Assembly (NCBI RefSeq): GCF_903643065.1
Contig: NZ_CAHJWX010000009.1
Span: forward strand, 1 to 19,476
Direction: 5' to 3'
Source of the DNA: Sphingomonas bacterium
GTDB taxonomy: Bacteria > Pseudomonadota > Alphaproteobacteria > Sphingomonadales > Sphingomonadaceae
Length of the DNA stretch: 19,476 bases
In this document: one piece after another, positions 1-9,810 of the stretch
Layout of the letters: the number at the start of each line of letters is the position of its first letter
How positions within the stretch are numbered: position 1 is the stretch's first letter
Notes under the pieces: generated by a model
The model's input: the letters and a program-made list of their open reading frames with translations, nothing else
Told to the model about the DNA's origin: nothing
The model's database searches: none
Program-made: the position numbers and the translations under genes

Positions 1-53
1 CAAGCGTGGCATAGTCCCGCACGACCGGGTCACCCCTCAACGGAAACCCCGGG

Positions 54-3000
54 TCAGCTCTCAGCAGAAATCAACAGCTTGACTGCCTCGCCCTCGCCGA
101 AACCTAAGGTTGTGAGCCGTTGGACGAGCTCCGAACGCCGGAGGATTATCACGTCGCGGTGATCCGCGATTGCGAGATCGCATGTGGCGGCGCTCAGGTC
201 GCCGAAGGTCCGCATGGAGCAGTGGAACTCGGCCTCAAGCGCGTGGACAAGTTCGGGCTCGAGCGATCCGCGGTCCTCGCGCGGGTTGGCCATCCTTTCT
301 TGGTACCGCTCGATGTCCCGCTCACGCGATTCCGCATGCATGATGGTGGAGCTCGGTGTTAGCGTGTTCATGCCGAAGCTATGGTCGTAGAGAAGGTCGC
401 CCGTCGGGCTGATGACGAGGCGGGGCGTGAGCCTGTCGCCCATCAGCGCCGGCAGGAGCTCGCAGTAGCCGAAGTGCTGGAGCGCGACGGCTCGCAGTTC
501 ATCGAGGTCCATTACGCCGACCGGGCTTCCGCCTTCCGCCGGCGCGTGGGATGCCGCCACTTCGGCGAGCATCGCGCACGCGCGCAGATTTGCGTTCGTG
601 GCGTTACGATGCTCGAGGCTGACCTTGCCGTCGGCGTCGGCGCCGTGGATCCCGCGGAGCGCCCGCGCCGTGACGGCCCAATGCTGCTCGTCGGCGATGC
701 TCGCCTGAAGCAGAGACAGCGACGCGGTGACCAACTCCAGGCGGTCGTAGTGCGCGACGGAGACGAGGAGGCGCTCAAGCGTGCGCGCATGCAGGGACTT
801 GAGCAGGGCCGCGCACTTCTCCCGCCCCTCGATGACCGCTCCGGGGCCGTAGCCTACCCCGAAGGCATGGCCCTGCTTGACGATGGACACCGCCGATCGT
901 GGGACCGGGCTGAACTTCCGTCCTATGACCTGGTGCAGCCGGAGCTGGTCCGCGACGCGCTCCGGATAGTAGGCGTGCCGCCAGCGGATATCGGGCGACG
1001 GCACTTTAGACCTTACCCGGCTGACTGCCGTCGCCCGATCAATCCTATTGCCGATGGCCTGCTGGATCGCCTCTAGCAGCCCGGCAGCGAGCGCAATCTC
1101 GGCGCGATTGTCCACGCGCCGAGCTCCCCCCTGCCAGCGGGCGGACGCGCTGACGGTGCCGGTGCGCTCGCTCAAATCGGCTGCGGCCGCGACGGCGTCA
1201 TCGAGCTCCTGATCGGTCGGGAGGGTGGCAGCCAGGTCATCTATCGGTTCGAGGCGCAGGTCGATCATGACCGGCTTGGTCGATGCGTCGTCGCCATGGT
1301 CCACCAAGTCGGCGATCAGCGACATCCAGTGGAGCGCCGCCTTCCAGTTCTGGTAGCCATCGTTGAAGCGGCCGGACACTTCTGGCGATTCGAGGCGAAG
1401 CCAGATGGGGGATGACCCGACGAGCACCGCCCCGAGAAGAGTGCCTTGCCGAACCTCGCGGTAGGATGCGTAGATCGGCTCGAGGACGCCGAAGTCGGCG
1501 ATCGGGTCGAGCCGTCCCACGGTCCGCCAGCTGCCGTCTGGCAGTTGGACGCCCCGCCGATCGAACGCGTCTGCAGCGCGTTTGCGGGCCTCGAACAGGC
1601 TGTCGGTCGGCATCGCGATTTTGATCGGAGGGACCAGGTCGCGCTTACCTTGGGGCACGAGCGTGTGGTCCGTCTGCCGCCACCATTCGTGCAGGTTGAG
1701 CGGACCGCTCAGGTTCTGAAGCTCGATCCCTTCGGACTGCACCATGTCCTCGAGGACGTCCAGCCTCCAGAAATCCGTAAGCGTGCCGTCCTTCGCGCCT
1801 CCAAGCGCCACCGCGTCGGTAACCTCAACGCCCGCGAAGCGCCAGGCGCTGAGGTCGTCGGGACGCCGGAAGTCAATGATCTCGCCCGGTCCCCATCCTC
1901 CCATGAGGTAGACGGTTACACCTGCCACGAAGCGGGGTCGGCCCTGGCAAGCCTCGTTCGCGGACCGCATGGATGAAATTATTCTGGCCTGCCGCTCGGG
2001 GTCAGCGGGCGCCATGTCGCCGAACCCGGGCTCACGCCAGCCAGAGAATCTTCCGGCGATCAGCTCAAGGTGGACGTAGCGTCCGGGTGCCTCCTCGCGG
2101 ACCAGCGAGCGCGTGGCCTCCCCGAGAATCCATCGGGTCGGCACCTCCTCCAAGTTGGCGAAACCGGACTCGGCGAGACGCTCGGCCTGGACCGCGAGCA
2201 GCGCGTCGCCTATCTCCTGCTCCCGGTCGGTCTCGAGCATGTGGTCGACGATTGACGCGCGCACGGCCATGCTGATCGCGGCCGGCACAGCGAGCAGGAT
2301 ACCGGTCGGCGTGCGAAGCAGCGGACGCCTGTCGAGCGCGGCGCGGCCAGCCGCCGAACCAATCGTTGGTGGAAGATCGTCGCCTTCGATGATGAAGCGC
2401 TCGAGCAGTGCAGCTTCGAGGTTGGCCGAGGCGAGTGCGCTGGCCGACCAGTTCGGGTGGGCGGCCAAGGCCGACAGCCTCGTGTCGGGCGGCACGGGAA
2501 CGTTGGCCCACTGCCGGCCACTTCCCGCGACCCGGAAGCCCAGGCCGGCGCGCTCAGCGGTGAGGTCGGAGAGCAGCAGCAGGGCGTGGGCGGAGGAAAG
2601 AGTCTCCAAGTCGCGTTCGTCGGCGATCCGTTCCGCCGCTTCCAGCAGGGTTTCGGTGTAGAACGCCGGGTGCGCCCACGTGCCGCAGATCAACCGCCTG
2701 TCGCCGTGCCGCGTCGAGACGGTTTGCAGAAACAGATCCTCCGATGGGTCCTCGAACCGCGAGATGTCGGATTTGCCAAAGTCGGAGTTGAGAAGGCGCT
2801 GGAGGTCGCTGCGGCCCGGTCGAGTTCCGCCGGTCGCCAAGCCGGCGACCAGGCGGCTCGCCCAGTAAAGCCGGACCGAGTGGACGTGCAGGCGCGGATC
2901 GAGCTGCAGCGCGGCGAGAGCGGACAATGCCGCGTTCCGGTCCCAGCGCGCGATCCTGCGACCCATCTGCTGGCTACGCGCAATCGCTTCCGCAGGAGTG

Positions 3001-3155
3001 GTGGGCAGAGGCCGGATGATTTTTGGGCTGAGTAGGGCTTGGGGCGCCAAAACTGTGGCATCGTCGTTCGGTGACGCTGAATCCGCGAAAGGTATTCTTA
3101 CCATGGGCGCATGATGTTGCGCGCCACAGCGGCCGTCTAGAGCCGTTGAACTCAA
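54..3155 (-). CDS. Large protein of unknown function, partner of the STAND nuclease gene
   Basis: A 1033-residue open frame that I do not recognise. The N-terminal third is rich in Ala, Leu and Arg and looks helical. The middle has more Trp/Gly-rich, possibly beta segments, for example VTVYLMGGWGPGEIIDF. Near the C-terminus are LVISPTGDLLYDHSFG and an acidic helix LEPELVHALEAEF, and the protein ends with a short segment VIILRRSELVQRL. I see no Walker motif, no methylase motif, no clear nuclease triad, no signal peptide and no convincing membrane span. The longest frame starts at a TTG (3155); an in-frame TAG lies just upstream, so no earlier start exists. AAAGGA lies about 15 bases before the TTG, which is too far to be good. 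The first ATG, at 3104 (Met18), has no clear ribosome site either. The gene begins 40 bases after the STAND gene on the same strand and is probably co-transcribed and functionally linked. Existence as a gene is well supported; function is unknown. Confidence 0.85.
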   Translation of the reverse strand: MSSTALDGRCGAQHHAPMVRIPFADSASPNDDATVLAPQALLSPKIIRPLPTTPAEAIARSQQMGRRIARWDRNAALSALAALQLDPRLHVHSVRLYWASRLVAGLATGGTRPGRSDLQRLLNSDFGKSDISRFEDPSEDLFLQTVSTRHGDRRLICGTWAHPAFYTETLLEAAERIADERDLETLSSAHALLLLSDLTAERAGLGFRVAGSGRQWANVPVPPDTRLSALAAHPNWSASALASANLEAALLERFIIEGDDLPPTIGSAAGRAALDRRPLLRTPTGILLAVPAAISMAVRASIVDHMLETDREQEIGDALLAVQAERLAESGFANLEEVPTRWILGEATRSLVREEAPGRYVHLELIAGRFSGWREPGFGDMAPADPERQARIISSMRSANEACQGRPRFVAGVTVYLMGGWGPGEIIDFRRPDDLSAWRFAGVEVTDAVALGGAKDGTLTDFWRLDVLEDMVQSEGIELQNLSGPLNLHEWWRQTDHTLVPQGKRDLVPPIKIAMPTDSLFEARKRAADAFDRRGVQLPDGSWRTVGRLDPIADFGVLEPIYASYREVRQGTLLGAVLVGSSPIWLRLESPEVSGRFNDGYQNWKAALHWMSLIADLVDHGDDASTKPVMIDLRLEPIDDLAATLPTDQELDDAVAAAADLSERTGTVSASARWQGGARRVDNRAEIALAAGLLEAIQQAIGNRIDRATAVSRVRSKVPSPDIRWRHAYYPERVADQLRLHQVIGRKFSPVPRSAVSIVKQGHAFGVGYGPGAVIEGREKCAALLKSLHARTLERLLVSVAHYDRLELVTASLSLLQASIADEQHWAVTARALRGIHGADADGKVSLEHRNATNANLRACAMLAEVAASHAPAEGGSPVGVMDLDELRAVALQHFGYCELLPALMGDRLTPRLVISPTGDLLYDHSFGMNTLTPSSTIMHAESRERDIERYQERMANPREDRGSLEPELVHALEAEFHCSMRTFGDLSAATCDLAIADHRDVIILRRSELVQRLTTLGFGEGEAVKLLISAES

Positions 3156-3195
3156 TACTCGTGAGCTGCAGTCCTTTCCGGCGCGCTACACGCTC

Positions 3196-6100
3196 TCAGG
3201 TTGCCGTCAGCGCCACCACTGCATGAGCACGGCTGACCTCTCGGTCTCCGCTTCGAGAGTAGCCGGTTTGACGCCTCGCCACGCGATGGCGCGCAAATGA
3301 GCGGATATGCGGTCGGAGCTCTTCCCAGCCCGCTGGCGTTGCCAGTACCAACCATCCCTCGGCGGCCGTTTCGTGCAGGCCTCCCGCATCATGAACGTCG
3401 ACGTTCCCCTCAGCCCAGGTGACGCTTTCCGCCATCGTGCGACCCACAGAGTCGGTCCACCGGAACAGCCCCTCGTCGGCCAGCCGCCAACCCAGCGTGT
3501 GGCCGATCCTCGGATTGAGCGCGACGTAGCGGGAATGTGCGAAGATCGATCCACCGGCAATGACCGTGATTGGGATCGTGGCGTCGAACCCGATCGGTTC
3601 TGGGTAGTCCTGTGCAGCATAGCGCTCCTTGTGCAGGAGGCCGGCGATGTCGGGCTCGAGCTCCTCGGTGGGGAGGTCGCGGTGGGCGATCACCGACAAT
3701 CTGTCCTCCTCCTCGCGATCCCCGTCGATGCTGACGACGTTCGTCAACTCCGCGAGGATCACGTCACCGGCAGGACTGCGGTCCGCTGCTGGAAGGGCGT
3801 CTCCGACTTTTTCAAGCCAGTCTTCGACCGGATGCTTGCCGACCTCCTTCCCGCGCGGGATCGCGAGCCACTCGGGGCGCGGCGCCGGCACGGCGAGGTT
3901 AGCCGGCGGATCGGCGACGAGAAGGTAGTACTCGATGAACCGGGGTGGCCACTCGAGTTCACCAGCGTCGCAAAGCTCCGCCAACAACCGGCCGAAGGCC
4001 TGCTGGGCAACGAGGGCCCTTGGACGGCGATGATCGAGCTTGAGGCCGACGGCTTCGGTCGAGTCGGTATAGGAGCGCTCGGCTTCCGCTGACCAGGCAG
4101 CCGGCTCCGCGACAGCGACCATCAGCGTCGCCATGCGCCTTGCCAGGACGCCGAACTCGTGGCCGCTCCGGCGACTGATGGCGCGTAGCGCGCCATGGTA
4201 CATGCGGGTCAGGTCGATCGGATCAGTCGTGTTCGGCAGCGGTTCACCCGGGGTCAGCTCCTCGCCGCGGAGTGAGACATCGGGCTGCGCGGGCCTTGGC
4301 ATGTGAAGGCGATACATCGCTGGCAGAGGCTTCGCGGGCGCTGGAGGCAGCGCGAGCCCGATCAGCTCGAGCGACTTCTGCGCAGCGAGCCGCGTGACGG
4401 CGGACTCCGAGATAGCCAGTTCCGTCAGCTTTGCCCTGAACGGGTCGCACAGGTCGGGCCGAATCCAAGCCAGGCAGGCGACGGTCGCCAACGCGGAATT
4501 GAGCGGCCAGTGGTCCGCCTCCAGGGCTACCAAGAGATCACGAACGACGGCGTCCGATCCCGCTCCGATCACGATCGCGTCGAGCAGGCCCCGCCTCGCG
4601 TCCCAGGCGAGTGACGCCGCCAGCGCGCGTAGATCGCGCAGCAGTAGCTCGAGCGCCGTCCTGCCTGACGGAATGCCGGACGACAAGTCCGGTGGCGTGA
4701 GTTGGCTGGTCTGGAGATCGGCCAAGGCGTTGAGATGCTGCGCCACCTCTCCCCATACGAGTTCAACGGGGGGCTTAGCGGCCATAGCGTCGATCAGGCC
4801 TTCAAGGCCGAGCACCATTTCGCTCGGCGCCATCGCGTGGCCGACATAGTCGTCGACGAACAGGCGCATGACCCTCGCGTCCGCATGCTCCGGGTCGATG
4901 AGGCGCAGACATCGCGCGGCGTCGAGACGCGACCCGCCATCATAATATTTCGACCAGCCTTGCGGGCGCCCCTGCTCCAAGATGACGCGGAGCGCCGCAT
5001 CCGCGAGCGCCCGATCTTCCCAGTCGGCAGCTCCCCCGCAGAACCTCGCCGCGAGCCTCGCTGAACCAGCCAGGCCGAGCACGGCCACGGCCGCTCGGCG
5101 CGGGTCGGCTCCCGGGCCGCCCGCCAGGATCGCGGCCGCGACCTTGCCCCAATCCAGAGCTCCGATCGGCTTGGAACCGCTCAGCGCGTCGGCCAGTTCG
5201 CCGGGACGAGCCGCCAGCGCAAGTAAGGCTTCCAGATCCAGGATTTGTCCGTCGGTGCATTCGACACCAGCAGTCTTAGGCTCTTCCTCCACCTCTCTGG
5301 CGACTCGCGTAGACTCGATGCCTTCAAGCGCGTCCAAGTAGTGCTTTCCGCTTAAAGCGCGCGACGCGGTGACTTGCCTGAAGATCTCGAGGGCCGCGGC
5401 GACCGGATGTGCCTGCCTCAGCGGTGAGGCGCAGAGCTGACGCAGTGCGTCCGCGAGGCGCTTGTTCCAGCCATGGTAGGGCAGGATGAGCCGACTGGCC
5501 GCGATCAGGCCGCCCGCCGCGCGCTCGGCCTCTCTGCACTCGAGTTCGGCGGCAAGCAGCGCGGCGATGACGGTCCCGCGGTTGCCCACCCCCTCATCCA
5601 GCAACCAGCGTCCAGCAGCAAGGGCGGCCTCCGGCCAGGTGCCGGCCAGCGCGTGAAGCAGGTCCTCCGTCGCGTCGGAGGCGCCGCGCCCGCGCTTCGC
5701 GTCGTAGAGCAGCGCGGCTAGCCTGAGAACGAGACCCCCGGCGTCGAGAACGACCTGTTCGCTCGCCCCGGCTTGGATCAGCCGGCGCACCCAAGCGGCC
5801 CAGTCCTCTATCTGGCGATCCTTATGATGGTAGATGCCGAAGCTCAGCCGATGCATGTCGCGCAGCGCGCGCTCTGCTCGGTCACGTCGTCCCAAGCGGA
5901 GCCACGCGCGCGCGCGCGCTTCGAGCTCTTCAAGTCTTTCGTTCAGCTCCCAATTCGCGTCCAGTTCGCCATGCGCCTCGTCCAGGAGGCGCTCCGCGGT
6001 GTCTGCGTCATCATCGAGGAAGAAGCATGCCATGACGATCCGACGCTTGGCGTCGTCGGGCCAGCCGATCTGATCGCGGCTCCGCGGCGACCGCCATTCC

Positions 6101-9100
6101 TCGACGAAGGCGTCCCGAGCCGCTCGCAGGACGTCCGGGCCGTGCGCCCAAGCGGCATCGAGAGCGCGCTCGGTCAGCTCTCGGGCCGCCATGTTGACCG
6201 TGTTCCAGTCGTGCCAGTGCACGACCTCGCGCCAATCCCTTCGCCGTAGTGCCAGTACCGGTCGAAGTCTCCTGACGAACTCCTGCGGACCTATTGCGCG
6301 GCCTGACAGGGCTTCCCCCCAGAGGGTCCCTACCAGGATCACCTGGCGCTGAAACAGGATGCGACCGAGATCCCAGCTCTGGTCGGTCTCCCTGATGCTC
6401 GCCGGATCAAGCGGGCGGCCCAAGGCTGCGGCTGCGCGTGCCTGCCGAAGCAGGGGCTCGAGTTGGGCGAACGGGCGTTCGTCACTGTAGTTGAACGACT
6501 TGAGCGTGATGGGTGTCGTTCCCATCGGCAGGTACTCGGCCGCCCGGTGCGAAAGAGACGGGAGACGCACGAGCACGTCCGCGAAGTAGGCCCGGTCCGC
6601 ATCGTCGGCGTCCTCAGGCGGCACGGCGGCCAGCACACGCTCCATCGCGGAGACCGGATCATCGACCACGGAGCGGCCCTCGGCGAAACGTATGGCCGTC
6701 CGGAAGTCGAGACGGAGCAGGACGATGTCGCCGTAACCGCAACCTCGCACCATCGCCTGCAGGTCGCGGTACGATGCCTGATCCTTCGCATCCTGGATCG
6801 AGGTGCCGAGCGCGAGCAGCGCATCGACCCTGACCGCTTCGTTCGCTTCCGCCACATCCGACGGATCCTCTGCCTCCCCGTCGCCGTCGAACTGCGGTCG
6901 TCGCAAGACCGAGCCGCGAACCTGGCCGATCGCCGCCACAACGGCGCCGAGCGATCGCACCATCCACGCGCCTCGGGCCCAGTCCGCTAATACCTTGGCA
7001 TCCGAGCGATCGGCGGTCGCGACGCCAGAAAGGATGTCGACCGGCTCGGCCGCGTCCAGCACGCGTCCGGCGGTCTCCTGGTCGTCCGCCGAGACCATCC
7101 TCGGGACCCAGCGCAGGGCGACACCGTCGGAGACGAGGATATCGTTGCCGAGGATCAACTTGGCAGCGCGGTCGGCAGGCGCAGTCAGCTCGAGTTGCAG
7201 GTCCTGAAGGTCGACCTGGTCGAGCGACTCCTCGCGCTCGGCGAGCTCCTTGTTGATCAGCAGCAGACCGGCAAGCGCTGCAACGTCGAGTTGGTCGGCC
7301 GTGGCGGCAAGCGCACGATCGATGTCCTCCCGGATGTCCGCGAGAGGGCGCCCCTCCATCCATTGCTCGCGAAGGCGCCCCTGTCGCGTCGCCTCGATTA
7401 GCCCGACCGCATCGCCGGCAGCCGCCATATGATGAGCCGCCTGCCATCGCATGGCGGCGTCCCGGTCGGAACGGACTGCCACAGCTGCCAGGCGGCGGTG
7501 CAGGTCGGCCGCCGCTACGGGGTCGACGCGTCCGAACGCGTCGACCCCCGTCCGCCGGAGCAGGAACTGGCGGAAGCTGTCGTGGAAGAACGCCCAGACG
7601 TCGCTCGTGAGTTGGTTGAAGAGGTGGCCGGCGGTCCGCACCAGGCGCTCCAGCACCGGGCGCTCGCCGAGCGCGGCCATGGTGTCGAGGGATACGGGAC
7701 CGCGCACCCGGCAGACGAGGGATAGCAGCGCCCTCAGTTCCGGGTCCTCCGCCAATCCCGCCCAATAGGCGTCGTACTCCGCCTCGATGTCGGCGCCCGT
7801 CGCCGAGGCACCGTGTCGCAGGGCCATCCAGGCCTCGGTCGCCGGCCCCGAAAGTCGCTTAATCAGGTAAGCCAGCGCGAGCGGGTGACCTTCCGATGCT
7901 GCGAAGATGCGGTCGTCGTCGCCGAGCTCCAGCTGACCATTCTCGAGAAACGCGTGCACGATTGAGTAGACCGAGCCCCGCGAAAGCGGCGCCATGCGGA
8001 TCGTGCGACCGTCCTCTCCGAGTTGTCGGCGGATGGACCGCATCGCCGGCGACCGGCTCTCAAGGCCAACCGGCTGCGTGCCTAGGACGATGAACACACC
8101 CTCGGGGACCGCCGAGGGCGGCGGGAGTTCGTCGATGAGGGATCGGCTTGGGTTCTGCTCCCGTTCGATGTGGTCGAGCCCATCGACCAGGATCACGGTC
8201 CTCCCGCCAGCCTTCCTCAGCTCGCCCAGCAGCTCGATCAGTCTCTCACGAAGTTCATCGACCGAGGTGGGAAGCGCCTCGAAGCGGCTCGCCGTTCCCA
8301 CCCCGAGGTCCTCGATGGCGACGCACAGGTCGTGGAGGAAGGCAGCCGCCTCACCCCGCCCTGTCCGTGGGTCGTCCCGCACAAATGCATAGTATCGGAC
8401 GAGGCGGAAGCCCTCCCGGTAACGCAGTGTCTGGGTGAGAGTGGTCGATTTGCCGGCGCCCGGCGGGCCGGTCAGGGCGAGGTAGCCGCCTTCAAACCTG
8501 GCAAGTGCCTCATTCAGCGCCGCGATTGTGGCCCCGATCGGCCGGTAGAGCTTCTCGTTCACCGGGAAGTCGTGTCGAAATCTGCGCTCGAAGCGCTGGT
8601 CCCATGCCAGATCGGCCAGGAGCGCGTCCGGCCGCAACTCGACGACACCGGTGCTTTCGGAGACGCGGCGCATAAGCGCCCCGGCGAGGAGTTCGATGTC
8701 GGCGTTCCGTCGCAGCCGCCGTGGCCCATCCTGCCCGGGAAGTCGGAAGTCCAGATCTAGCTCGCAGTCGGCGAGGAACTCGTCGAGCTCGCGACCTTCC
8801 AGGTGGACGGCTTCGATCACCCTCTCAATCAGCGGTCCCCAATCCCTTCGGATGCGGCTGCTCACGTCGGTCCAGTGTGCGCGTTCGGGAAAGGCGTGCC
8901 GGAGGAACGCCTGCAGGTGAAGACGCCGCTCTTTTCCGGGGCTGGTCGCTCCGTCGCGAGCCGTAGGCGCGTCGTGCATGAGGTAGTGGGCGTGCACTCT
9001 GCGTCCGGGTTGGGCCGCGCGGAGCGCGACCCAACCGTCGGCCATCAGGCGGAACGGGGCCGGATACGGCTTGCCCGACACCGATGACTCCTCGACGAGA

Positions 9101-9360
9101 TCGCGGAAGCGAACCTCGTTCCGGTACTCGGACCATTTGATCTGGTAGGCGTCGATGCGACCTGGTCGGGCGATGATCACGTCGTCGAGACGCCCCGCCT
9201 CTGGATCGACGAGGCGCACCCACTCGAGGTCGCGAGAAAGCAGCGCATCGTAGATGAGCGTGGCGGCGACCCTGTATTGCGCGGAGAGGTTCCGTATCGC
9301 CCGCCGCTCGCCGTCAGCCGGTCGCGTTCCGACGCGCTCAGCGCCCTTGCCCTTCGTCAT
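3196..9360 (-). CDS. Avs-like STAND NTPase with N-terminal PD-(D/E)xK (Cap4/DUF4297-like) nuclease domain
   Basis: A 2054-residue protein, probably an antiviral sensor that cuts DNA when triggered. Residues about 15-135 resemble a PD-(D/E)xK nuclease: Glu46 in LEWVRL, Asp59/Asp60 in GRLDDVII, and Gln73-Ile-Lys75 in DAYQIKW, a (D)...QxK pattern seen in Cap4/DUF4297 and Mrr-type enzymes. Residues about 265-520 are a STAND-type P-loop NTPase, with Walker A GPPGAGKST (298-306), Walker B VILVDGLDHI (389-398) and a following IVLGTQP strand (424-430). A winged-helix-like part probably follows. The remaining roughly 1400 residues are mostly Leu/Ala/Arg-rich helices, as expected of a repeat-built sensor. 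The last 150 residues change character (GWRLADEGLFRW, AESVTW) and may be a separate domain. This domain order is known from Avs (AVAST) proteins, but I cannot assign an Avs type. The start is the ATG at 9360; the upstream ribosome site is weak. The gene leads a two-gene operon. Family assignment is inference from motifs. Confidence 0.85.
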   Translation of the reverse strand: MTKGKGAERVGTRPADGERRAIRNLSAQYRVAATLIYDALLSRDLEWVRLVDPEAGRLDDVIIARPGRIDAYQIKWSEYRNEVRFRDLVEESSVSGKPYPAPFRLMADGWVALRAAQPGRRVHAHYLMHDAPTARDGATSPGKERRLHLQAFLRHAFPERAHWTDVSSRIRRDWGPLIERVIEAVHLEGRELDEFLADCELDLDFRLPGQDGPRRLRRNADIELLAGALMRRVSESTGVVELRPDALLADLAWDQRFERRFRHDFPVNEKLYRPIGATIAALNEALARFEGGYLALTGPPGAGKSTTLTQTLRYREGFRLVRYYAFVRDDPRTGRGEAAAFLHDLCVAIEDLGVGTASRFEALPTSVDELRERLIELLGELRKAGGRTVILVDGLDHIEREQNPSRSLIDELPPPSAVPEGVFIVLGTQPVGLESRSPAMRSIRRQLGEDGRTIRMAPLSRGSVYSIVHAFLENGQLELGDDDRIFAASEGHPLALAYLIKRLSGPATEAWMALRHGASATGADIEAEYDAYWAGLAEDPELRALLSLVCRVRGPVSLDTMAALGERPVLERLVRTAGHLFNQLTSDVWAFFHDSFRQFLLRRTGVDAFGRVDPVAAADLHRRLAAVAVRSDRDAAMRWQAAHHMAAAGDAVGLIEATRQGRLREQWMEGRPLADIREDIDRALAATADQLDVAALAGLLLINKELAEREESLDQVDLQDLQLELTAPADRAAKLILGNDILVSDGVALRWVPRMVSADDQETAGRVLDAAEPVDILSGVATADRSDAKVLADWARGAWMVRSLGAVVAAIGQVRGSVLRRPQFDGDGEAEDPSDVAEANEAVRVDALLALGTSIQDAKDQASYRDLQAMVRGCGYGDIVLLRLDFRTAIRFAEGRSVVDDPVSAMERVLAAVPPEDADDADRAYFADVLVRLPSLSHRAAEYLPMGTTPITLKSFNYSDERPFAQLEPLLRQARAAAALGRPLDPASIRETDQSWDLGRILFQRQVILVGTLWGEALSGRAIGPQEFVRRLRPVLALRRRDWREVVHWHDWNTVNMAARELTERALDAAWAHGPDVLRAARDAFVEEWRSPRSRDQIGWPDDAKRRIVMACFFLDDDADTAERLLDEAHGELDANWELNERLEELEARARAWLRLGRRDRAERALRDMHRLSFGIYHHKDRQIEDWAAWVRRLIQAGASEQVVLDAGGLVLRLAALLYDAKRGRGASDATEDLLHALAGTWPEAALAAGRWLLDEGVGNRGTVIAALLAAELECREAERAAGGLIAASRLILPYHGWNKRLADALRQLCASPLRQAHPVAAALEIFRQVTASRALSGKHYLDALEGIESTRVAREVEEEPKTAGVECTDGQILDLEALLALAARPGELADALSGSKPIGALDWGKVAAAILAGGPGADPRRAAVAVLGLAGSARLAARFCGGAADWEDRALADAALRVILEQGRPQGWSKYYDGGSRLDAARCLRLIDPEHADARVMRLFVDDYVGHAMAPSEMVLGLEGLIDAMAAKPPVELVWGEVAQHLNALADLQTSQLTPPDLSSGIPSGRTALELLLRDLRALAASLAWDARRGLLDAIVIGAGSDAVVRDLLVALEADHWPLNSALATVACLAWIRPDLCDPFRAKLTELAISESAVTRLAAQKSLELIGLALPPAPAKPLPAMYRLHMPRPAQPDVSLRGEELTPGEPLPNTTDPIDLTRMYHGALRAISRRSGHEFGVLARRMATLMVAVAEPAAWSAEAERSYTDSTEAVGLKLDHRRPRALVAQQAFGRLLAELCDAGELEWPPRFIEYYLLVADPPANLAVPAPRPEWLAIPRGKEVGKHPVEDWLEKVGDALPAADRSPAGDVILAELTNVVSIDGDREEEDRLSVIAHRDLPTEELEPDIAGLLHKERYAAQDYPEPIGFDATIPITVIAGGSIFAHSRYVALNPRIGHTLGWRLADEGLFRWTDSVGRTMAESVTWAEGNVDVHDAGGLHETAAEGWLVLATPAGWEELRPHIRSFARHRVARRQTGYSRSGDREVSRAHAVVALTAT

Positions 9361-9810
9361 CTCATCGGTCTAGCAGGACGGTACGGTGCTCTCCATCTGT
9401 TTTGAGCCTGATTTGTTCTGCGCCGAAGGTCTCGGCACATCGTATCGAGGCTCATCGGGCATCGCAGCGTCACGACCTTGTCACTTGAACCCGCTCCCGC
9501 TCGCGCCTGGGCGTTATGTGGCCGTGCCGCATGCATCGGATCGGCGGCGGCTTAGGTCCGCTTAGTTCAGGCTGTGGACTGAACCTGTCGTTGTGCTTTT
9601 CAACCCATTTTCCGGTTCTAGAGGGGATAGCGGCCATCTTGAAGTGGCGTGCTGCGGAGTTGAACGAGCGGCGGCTTTCGGGCCACAGTCGAGGTCGTCT
9701 AAGCGGCTGGAATTGGGTCGAACTCGAGAACGCTCATTCTGCCCGCCTCCAAAGAGACGGACGCGCGCTGATGTAACTATTTATAAGTCCTTACCAGGTA
9801 CCGAAAGGAC
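9361..9810. promoter_or_regulatory. 450-base divergent intergenic region
   Basis: This spacer separates the divergently read STAND operon (minus) and small nuclease gene (plus), so it should hold both promoters. On the plus strand TATAAG at 9782-9787, inside the AT-rich run 9774-9788, could be a -10 element 23 bases before the ATG at 9811. I see no good matching -35 box. A short inverted repeat GTTCAG/CTGAAC (9565-9570 and 9579-9584) has an 8-base loop and no T-run. A degenerate repeat lies at 9661-9740. Two plus-strand open frames here (9516-9776 and 9593-9952) do not look like genes. Confidence 0.35.
9661..9740. repeat. Degenerate intergenic repeat, copy 1
   Basis: Bases 9661-9682 match 15909-15930 at 17 of 22 positions, including the first ten (TGAACGAGCG). 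The later TTGGGTCGA at 9713-9721 recalls the TGGGTCGAG of the other two copies. The ends are partly inverted (TGAACGAGCG against CGCTCATTCT, 8 of 10 complementary). It could be a decayed REP-like element. The match was found by eye and is short, so chance is not excluded. Confidence 0.3.

Noticed and set aside
381..2661. Plus-strand open frames of 60-231 codons opposite the 1033-residue gene
   Set aside because: The products are Arg-rich and motif-free; the single uninterrupted 1033-codon frame on the other strand is the better explanation.
5905..5917. Run of alternating C and G (13 bases) in the STAND gene, a possible phase-variation site
   Set aside because: It encodes an ordinary Arg-Ala-Arg-Ala stretch in a helical region, is short, and the frame is open on both sides.
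6659..7765. 368-codon minus-strand frame inside the STAND gene
   Set aside because: It is a shifted frame of the STAND gene with an Arg/Gly/Pro-rich product typical of GC-rich shadow frames.
9565..9584. Stem-loop GTTCAG/CTGAAC as a transcription terminator
   Set aside because: The stem is only six base pairs with no T-run, and no gene ends nearby.
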